DNA from: Apteryx mantelli
Taxonomy: Eukaryota; Chordata; Aves; Apterygiformes; Apterygidae
Direction: 5' to 3'
Length of the DNA stretch: 64,000 nt
Assembly (NCBI RefSeq): GCF_036417845.1
Contig: NC_090013.1
Span: forward strand, 67,001-131,000
Shown: positions 56,579-64,000 of the stretch, piece by piece
Numbering within the stretch: the first letter of the stretch is position 1
Layout of the letters: each line of letters begins with the position of its first letter
Notes under the pieces: model-generated
Told to the model about the DNA's origin: nothing
Seen by the model: the letters and a program-made list of their open reading frames with translations, nothing else
Database searches by the model: none
Made by a program: the position numbers and the translations under genes

Positions 56579-57311
56579 ATGAAGCACTGTTTTTACAATG
56601 AGACTGTGGGGTTCTTCTACAACAACAGCCGCAAAGAGCTGACTACATACTGGAGGACGAAGGATGTCCTGGTGGTTGCCCTGGGCTTGACAGTGAGTGT
56701 CATTGTGCTCCTGACCAACCTGCTGGTCATCACTGCTATTGTCATCAACCGGCGGTTCCACTATCCCATCTACTACCTGCTGGGGAACTTGGCAGCTGCT
56801 GACCTCTTTGCTGGCATTGCATACATGTTTCTCATGTTCCACACGGGGCCCAGGACAGCAGAGCTCTCCCTGAAGACCTGGTTCATCCGCCAGAGCCTGC
56901 TGGACACCAGCCTGACCGCCTCTGTGGTGAACCTGCTGGCAATTGCTGTAGAAAGGCATCAGACTGTTTTCACTATGCAGTTACACAGCAAAATGTCCAA
57001 CCAGCGCGTGATGATCCTGATCTTCTGTATTTGGGTCACAGCCCTGCTCCTGGGGCTCATCCCATCCTATGGCTGGCACTGCCTCTGTGCCCTGGAAAAG
57101 TGTTCCAGCATGGCACCACTCTACAGCAGGAGCTACCTGACCTTCTGGGCCATCTCCAATCTGGTCATCTTTCTGATCATGGTGGTCGTGTACACACACA
57201 TCTTCATCTATGTCAAAAGGAAGATGACACGGATGTCCAAGCACACCAGCTTCCACCCCCGCTACAAGGAGACAATGATCAGCCTTGTCAAGACGGTCAC
57301 TATTATACTCA
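56579..57311 (+). CDS. LPAR2: LPAR2 coding exon 1 (TM1-TM5)
   Basis: The acceptor CTTCCCTCTTTAG is followed by ten bases and then the ATG. The exon encodes residues 1-244 through SLVKTVTIIL and ends CTCA before GTAAGT. If the intron were retained, the frame would stop after eight further codons. Confidence 0.93.
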
Positions 57312-60300
57312 GTAAGTCCACCTGCTTTATCTAAATTATGCTTTGTGCTTCCATCCTGGGTTGTGGAGGGCTGGAGAGGTGAAGGTGCTCTGGACAACCA
57401 GGATGACTGGGAAGCGACTTTCTGCTTTGCTGGTGTCTGAAGCTGCTGGGGTGATGGTTTGGTTTGGCTGTTGGGTAACTCAACAGTTTCAGGACTGCTC
57501 TAGCGCATGGGTGGGAGCAGCAGCTCCTAATGGAAGTGTCTTGTGGAATACTGGGTGCCAGCATTTCCCTGGATTCTTTCCCAATGCCTCCATCCTGCCC
57601 ATGGCATCATCCACAGTGACGCAGGAGTTATGAAGGTGACCAGCTGCTGCAGGGGACACTTCCAGTCCAGGCAAGCTCTCAGCTAGTCAGTCTGCTCGCT
57701 TCTGACTCTTTGCAGTAGTGCTATGGAGGATCCTTTTTCTCAGGAAGAGCAAGAAATGTTCTGGACCAGCATTGTAAGTGGGTACTATAGGACATACACC
57801 GCAGCTCCGGGGTTGTTAGTTGCTTGCTGGGATAACCAGTTGGTTATCTATCTGTTTCTACTGCTTTGTTTGTATTGGAAACTGTTAATGCGCTGTTAGC
57901 CCATCCTATTACTTTCTTGTTGTTGGGGAAATTATCATTGTGTGTTCTTCTCTTCACCACTTGTCAGGTTTATTTCTTAAATGAAGCTGAGCTAAAAACA
58001 TTGACTTAACTTTCTTGAATTTGTATGAGCTGGAGCTGGAGCAACTGTACAGTTATAGGGGAGTGCAAACTTCTGAATCTCTTCATCTCTTCTCCTCTGA
58101 CATGGCTGTGCTCAGGAGCTGCTCCTCTGATTAGCAGAGACAAGAGGGACTGTTATTAATTTGACTTCTTAATGTCTCTGGCTACTGAAGTGCAGATGCT
58201 TTGGACAAACAAGAGGCTCTTTTATGCATTCTGCTCTCACATGGAGGAGGCACACTAAAGGTTTGCATGGAATTAGGAGCTATAATCAGGCCTTATAAAG
58301 AAGCAGCACTTTAAATGTTCTTTAAAGGATGGAAAGCATGATGAGCAGAGGACAGACATTACAAGGTGACAGGAAAAGAATATGGAAGTTGTGTCCAAAT
58401 TCTATAGACTGTTTACTGGAACAGAGCACTAAACTTCTGTCAGGTGTGGGTGTTTCTTTGGTTTTTTTTTTTAAAACAGCTTAGTACTGGGTCTCAAATC
58501 TGCTCTGGTAAATATGTCACTGAAAACTCTAAACTCTTAGTCAAAGCTACTCTCCATGATCACTGGATCTCCAGCAGAGTGCTAACTGCCTGTGAGTTAC
58601 TCTGTCTACATTAGCAACTCATAGTGCAATAGGAGTAGATCAGTAACTGGAAGTGGTTGGCTTTGAGGCTCTACCTCTCTAGGATATTTAGCTTTGTTCA
58701 GATGTATGTTGTTCTGCCCAGTGCTGTGCATCTTAGTAAGCTGGCTAACCTGCTGATATAAATTGGTAAAGCTTCTCTGAAACAAACGGTTCTGCTCCGT
58801 GTATCTGAGGAATCTGGCCCCAGTTTTGTCCTTATTTTATAGGTTCTTTGTGTGGAGGCTTCTGCTCTTTAACCCACAAGCAGCAGCATGCCAGTGTAAA
58901 GAGCTTGTGGGTGTCTCTGAAAGACGCCGTATGTCTGTGAAATACTAGCAATCTCATAACAACAGAGCCTACTGCACCCCTGCATCGTGCTTTCAGCAGC
59001 ATATCATTCATGATTTTTCTTAACTGCTTTTGTCTCATGCTTTAATATATAGAAAGTTTTTTTTGTTTGTTTTTAGTGAAATAAATCAGTGTGTTCAGAT
59101 CTTCTGCAGCCCAGCTCAACTCTGGGCTTATGGTCACAACCCTTTGCTTGCAAATCTTTTCTGATAAGTGCAGAATTTGCTCTGTCAGGAAAACCTCGTA
59201 GCTGCAAACAAAGACTACTACTCCCTTGCAAACTCCCGCTGGCAGAGCTGGGCTCGGCGGGGGAGGGGACGGGCGGGGGCAGTGGGGAAAGAGCTGTCTG
59301 GCTCCTCTGTGCGTCCCTGTTGGGGGGACATGAGCTCGCGTGTTCTGTCGCAACTTGTGAACAGCGAAACTGGGATATTTGCCTGTTCCTGTCTGTGTGA
59401 TGTCCTCTTCCCTTCCTTACAATCGCTCCATCTCTCTTGTCAGCAGGGAGTTCATAGCTGCCGTGGAGCTGATCAGATGCAGCCGAGAGGTTCAGCAGAG
59501 CTAAAGAATTGCTACTTCATGTATTTTGCATAGTCAAGAGTGGAGGAAAGCTTGTTTTGTTTCCCCTTCCTTCCTGAACAGTATTAGAGGGTCACCCAGT
59601 GGGGTCAGCAGGATTGCTTAATTTTATGGGACCTCACAAGATCAACCAGGAGGAGAGGGTCAGCAGGATGGGAATACTGGCCTGGAAGAAAAATCTCCTT
59701 GCATCTCCTTGTTCTGGGAGGTCCCTTTCTTCTCGATGCCTATACTCCTGACTTGGCCTGCCTTTGTCTTCTGCCTTGAGCTAGGAAAAAGGCTGGGTCA
59801 GAGGAGGTTCAGAACAGCTGCTGTGGTTTTACAAGGAATTGGGACTGGTGGCTGTGGATGGACAGAGCAGGCAGGTACCTGATGTGGAAAGTGGTGAGGG
59901 ACAATGAGGGGTGGTGGTCAAGCCCTTGTGATTCTTGTAATGTAATCCAAGCTTTTTTTTTTTTTTTTTTTTTTTTTTCCTCCTCCGTGTGGCAGTGTCA
60001 GAAGTGGTAGTGAGTTGCGTACAAGTCATTTTGCAGGAGGAAATGCAGGCAGAGGGAGCAAGCGAGAGGGTTTAATTGCTCAATTTGGGAAAATACCTTT
60101 CAGTTCAGACTGGGAGTACAGACAACTGTGACTGCAGAGAGTTTCCTTCCTCCTTATGAAAGCCCTGCTGTAATTCTTCCTCCACCCTAGATCCTTGGCC
60201 TTCTGCAAAGTTGGACTCTGCACAGAGGAATACTTTGCACCTTATGCATCAGAGGGCGTAGCTGCTGGTGAGTGTGTGAGGAAGCTGAGGGAGCAGCAGA

Positions 60301-62309
60301 AGCTGTGTGTATGTGTCACCTCATTGGAAGGCAAGGTACCTGCGGTTTATAATCCTGTAGGTCATGAGCATTAAGAATAGGTATGGAAGCCTACCTGAAA
60401 ATCAATAATAAAAAGTCCAAGGTACATCTAGAAACCAACAGCAAATTTTCCCACAGATTAGTTGTGCAGGACAGGATCTAATGATGAGCAAATAGCACAG
60501 CTGAGTCACTAGTGACCACACTGGGCAGAGATTATTAAGAATTTGGATTTCTTTCTGAATACTGTGGCTCCCATTAAGGAGCAAAGAAAACAGCTAGACT
60601 TGCAGGCACAAGCCTAAAACTTTAGGTACCTGTCCAGTGCTCCCATCTTTGATGTACTCCTAGCTTTACTTAATGCTGCTGGGAGCCAGTCTGTACAGAA
60701 TCTGGCTTTCATTGTGGATGCTGAAAACCTGGCTCTAAGTGTTCTTAAGCAAGGAGGTCCCTTTTCTGCAGGCCCGCTCAAATTACAAGTATCAGCATCT
60801 CCTTTCATGACAGCCAGAAGTCTATATTTTTGCTAAATTTAAAATGGGAGAAGGCAAAGTCATGTCTGCGAGTGCAGAGAAAAGCTGCCTGGCCCAGATG
60901 TGATGGCTGCTGTGCTGGCCCTCTGGGGGCGTGATTGGCTTAAATAAAAAGGGTTACATGATACAGTTGCCTGTAATCAGCAGGGAACATATCCAGAAAT
61001 TTAGGAGATCCTTTCTCTGTGTTTCTCTGACTTTCCACCAGTGCAGCATTTCATTTAATGAGCGCCTTAAATTCAGCGCCTCATTCTGGTGCAACTCTTC
61101 TGGCTGTTTTTCTTTCCTGTCAGCTGTTTTTCAGTAAAGGGTGTAGTTACAAAGTTCCTAGTGAGTCCATTCTTTTACACCCTTTCCCAGCAGACACAGC
61201 AGGGTTCAGCTCCTGTGCTTTAAGATATAACCTTATGCATGAGTTCCAGGAGCACTGATGGGTGAGTGCTCAATTTACGTCAGCCTTAAAGTTAAAATCA
61301 TGACCGTAAAAAGCAGGGTTTTAGGAACTGCAGGCACCTCCCACTCCATCATGCAAAACAGCAATTATCCTTTTGCTAAAGAGCTTTGCAGGTGGTGGCA
61401 AGAACATAGTATTGGCCTGACTGACTCAGTCATGGAGCCTTTCCAGCTCAATCTTCATGTTGGCCAGCCCATTGTTTGGTTACTTTCTGCCCAGCATGCA
61501 GTGGTACGAAACAGACTTCACTGAGCTGCCCTAAATGTTGGCTAGGACTCTTCTGAACTTGTACTATTAACTGAGAGCCCCATAACTGTATGAACTGGAG
61601 AGACGATTCCATTCAAAATGTACTACTTTGACTCTTAACTTTATGACCCATTCTCCTTTTTGGAGGGAGTAGGAAATATGGATGCTTTATCTTCTACTTT
61701 GTAAATGGAATAATGGGGATGCGGGGAGGTAAGTGAAGCTACTTGAAACTTATTTTTTCTGACTGAAAGTAGTTTAGACAAAAGAATCAGTGCCTCCATT
61801 TTCAATATTTTCTGGTTGAATCCTGTCTTCCTCCTCTAAATTTTTGCTTCATGCTTGGGGAAACCAATTTTTTTCCTTTTCCAAATGGTGTTTCCATTTC
61901 CATTGGTGTTTCCAAACAGCAGCGATTCCCTTGAGCATCTCCAAGGTGAGTGGCCAGGCAGGGCCAAGAACCTGCTTGTTCTCTAACAAGGGTTCTTCTC
62001 TTCCCAGGTGCCTTTGTTATCTGCTGGACTCCGGGACAAGTTGTACTCCTACTGGATGGCTTGGGCTGCAAGAGCTGCAATGTTCTAGCTGTGGAGAAAT
62101 ACGTCCTTTTGCTGGCAGAGATCAATTCGTTGATAAATGCTATTGTCTACTCTTACAGGGACAATGAGATGCGCAGCACCTTCCGGAGGATCCTCTGCTT
62201 CATCTGTTATAGGAATTCCAGATACACCCCTACAGTAGTGAAGTTAAACACTGCAGACCGCAGAACACTTTCTCAGAATGGGCACTTTACTGTGGACTCC
62301 TCTATTTAG
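56579..62309 (+). CDS. LPAR2: LPAR2, lysophosphatidic acid receptor 2 (two coding exons, 344 aa)
   Basis: LPAR2 is a seven-helix G-protein-coupled receptor for lysophosphatidic acid in the plasma membrane. In mammals it couples to Gi, Gq and G12/13. Exon 1 is 56579-57311 and exon 2 is 62008-62309, joined in phase 1 at the start of TM6. Visible signatures: N-linked sites Asn7-Glu-Thr and Asn15-Asn-Ser; Arg104-Gln105 at the phosphate-binding positions of TM3; Glu125-Arg-His in place of Asp-Arg-Tyr, typical of this subfamily; CWTPGQVVLLLDGLGCKSCN in TM6/loop 3; and NSLINAIVYSYRD in TM7. The C-terminus ends Asp-Ser-Ser-Ile, a class I PDZ ligand like human LPAR2. FYNETVGFFYNNS and the tail favour LPAR2 over LPAR1. 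An acceptor lies just upstream of the ATG. Confidence 0.94.
57312..62007 (+). other. LPAR2: LPAR2 coding intron
   Basis: This 4.7-kb intron lies in TM6, the conserved site for the subfamily. It has a G-rich segment near 59245-59300 and a 26-base T-run at about 59953-59978. A short direct repeat (TGGTGTTTCCA twice) lies near 61885-61915. No gene is seen inside. Confidence 0.7.
59953..59978. repeat. T26 homopolymer
   Basis: This is an uninterrupted run of T about 26 bases long. No retroposed sequence is visible beside it on the minus strand, so a simple mononucleotide expansion is more likely than a poly(A) tail. Confidence 0.8.
62008..62309 (+). CDS. LPAR2: LPAR2 coding exon 2 (TM6-TM7 and tail)
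   Basis: The acceptor TTCTCTTCCCAG opens the exon, and the stop TAG is at 62307-62309. It holds the CWTP motif of TM6, the TM7 motif and a Cys-containing tail (LCFICYRN) suitable for palmitoylation, followed by the PDZ-binding end. Confidence 0.94.
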
Positions 62310-64000
62310 TTCCTCAGTGCCGTGCTTGTCTCCACTGGTCCACAGCAACCCTTTTCTGACCAAAAGTGCAGAGACTGAGTGACCTGCTTCCAAAGCACTA
62401 CTGACTTCTTTTATGTTCTCAAGCATAAATATTTGTATAAAATACTTGTCATCCATACGGGGACAAGAAGCTTTTAAGAAACTGAATGGTGCATTATTTA
62501 GGACAAACATACTTTGAGTAGTATTCTTATTAAAGACTGCTGTTTTTAATGCAAAATTGATTTAATTTAGCAGCATCTAGAAGTATGCTACATGCAACAA
62601 GAATCTCGTGTGGCCTTCTCTCCATGAGCAAGGTATTTTCTTGGTACTTCAGTATTACTGCTTTCAGAAATAGTCATTCCAATGGTAGCATATTCCAGAG
62701 TCAAAGCCCAAAGCTCTTAAGCTCTACTCATTGCTTCCTAACCAGAGCTGCTTTCTGTTTCTCGAGGGAGTCTTGTTCAGGTTGTGCTCTACCACTTTCA
62801 GAAGTCACATTCTTCTGAAGGCCTCTTCAGAGAGGAATCTGTTTGTGAATTACTTCCTGAGAAGCAGATTATTGCTTTCCCAAGTGTGTGTTACTGAATT
62901 TCAAAGTATTTTGGGGCTTCTGTAGGATATATGAGGAGCACTTTCCTAAAATGTGGAGTGGTGCCTCAACTAACTGCAACTGTTTGTTCTGCTAAGTGAT
63001 TCTAGGTGGTATTCACAAATTGATTGCCTTTTTATAAATGTGGAGTGAGTCATATTCCCATGAAACCATCTTTCTACTCACTGAAAGCCCTTTGGGGACA
63101 GGTTTACATTAGATTCCAAGGCAATCAGTATTTTGCCTTAGGTTTTAATGTGCAGTTTGTACCTTAACACTCGACTGTTCAAATAATGTGTTAACAGTCT
63201 GTTCAAATGTAATCTTTCTCTCAGCAAAGCATCATAAGAAATTAGCAGTATTATTTAACGTTAGTGCATGTAGGACCTAGTTCTCTGCTGAGTAAATCCA
63301 TTTACTGCACCTGACATGCAGTGTAAACTGTCACTCTCACTTTTGAGACCATGACTGGAGAAGAGACATTTTGCTGGCAAGAGAATATTCATGACTTGAC
63401 CAAGAAATTGTAAATACTTCTCCAAGTTCCTTTTACCCTAATGCTTTGTTAACAATGTGAAAGTGCCTGCAACAGCCAAATCCAAAGCTAGTCTTTTACC
63501 ATGGGCTCCAGTGGGAGCAGAGGGCCAATAGGAAGCAGTTCTTTAAAATTCTAAATTTAAAGGCTTTGGTACAACATTTTCAGTGTTGTGTTTTTGTTTT
63601 TGTTTTTTTTAATTTAAAAAAAAAAAAGGCCTGGTTCTGTCAGATGATCAGCTCCCTGACAGATCAGCTCAGCTGACTTTGCAGAAAGAACACACAACTT
63701 ACCTGGGGGACTGTTGAGTCAACGTGGACTTCTATTCATATATGTCTACAGACTTTCTTGCAGAACATGGTCAGGAAGAGACTATGTTAAGATGACGGTA
63801 CCCTGGATTGACTAAAACAGTCCTGGAATACGGTCCGTGTTTTGTTGTCCCAGAAACTTTCTTTCAATCTTCCCCCACTAAATCTCCCCATTGTGAAGGC
63901 CTGGCTCTGGGGAAGTACTATTTCCCAGTCTTGTGTTGTGATGCTGGAAGGGAGAGATACTGGCCTCGATGCTTGCGCCCATCGTGACTTGCTGTGGAGG
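62310..64000 (+). other. LPAR2: LPAR2 3' UTR and downstream flank
   Basis: ATTAAA at 62529-62534, followed by TGCTGTTTTT, is a plausible poly(A) signal 220 nt after the stop. Beyond it no gene is recognised. A self-complementary T/A run (TTTTTTTTAATTTAAAAAAA) lies near 63603-63627. Confidence 0.45.

Noticed and set aside
56441-57397. Minus-strand frames of 172 and 138 codons opposite LPAR2
   Set aside because: They are antisense shadows of LPAR2 exon 1, whose plus-strand protein is unambiguous.
59940-59990. T26 run as the poly(A) tail of a minus-strand processed pseudogene
   Set aside because: No coding or gene-like sequence and no target duplication could be seen beside it.

Overview
This is a window of vertebrate nuclear DNA, almost certainly from a bird. 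It has long introns with GT-AG splicing, few short repeats, a CR1 retroposon fragment, one solo retroviral LTR and a compact CpG island. Four protein genes are recognised by matching translated exons to remembered vertebrate family members, with exon phases checked by hand: SLC27A1 (partial, minus strand), NXNL1 (plus), GMIP (plus) and LPAR2 (plus). All four have human counterparts on 19p13.11, and the gene set fits the avian chromosome-28 type of synteny. No search could be run, so the species is not named.

Layout. 1-6100: the 5' half of SLC27A1 (FATP1, acyl-CoA synthetase/fatty-acid transporter), six coding exons; the 3' half lies beyond the left edge. 5450-6560: a CpG island between SLC27A1 and NXNL1, which are arranged head to head. 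6557-8231: NXNL1 (rod-derived cone viability factor), two exons. If its intron is retained, the reading frame stops at the splice donor, and an AATAAA follows at once. 8232-13250: intergenic, with a 474-bp solo LTR flanked by an ACAT duplication and a CpG-rich candidate GMIP promoter near 12.5 kb. 13258-39917: GMIP, 24 coding exons whose lengths sum to 3540 nt (1179 codons plus stop) with all junction phases consistent. It encodes an extended N-terminus, an F-BAR region, an atypical C1 domain, a RhoGAP domain and a GMIP-type tail. 39918-56568: no recognised coding gene; a CR1 fragment, a candidate non-coding LPAR2 exon and simple repeats. 56579-62309: LPAR2, two coding exons split within TM6. 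62310-64000: LPAR2 3' UTR and flank.

The genes do not form a pathway or operon. Two pairs are worth noting. SLC27A1 and NXNL1 share one CpG island; FATP1 has a reported link to the visual cycle and NXNL1 supports cone glucose uptake. GMIP (a RhoA GAP) and LPAR2 (a receptor that can activate RhoA through G12/13) are neighbours in tandem, as in human. I found no evidence of an entirely new system. The most interesting points are the NXNL1 short-isoform design, the extended GMIP N-terminus with skippable phase-1 exons, a 94-bp GMIP intron with a (GTATT)7 repeat where the pyrimidine tract should be, and a possible early-terminating GMIP transcript.
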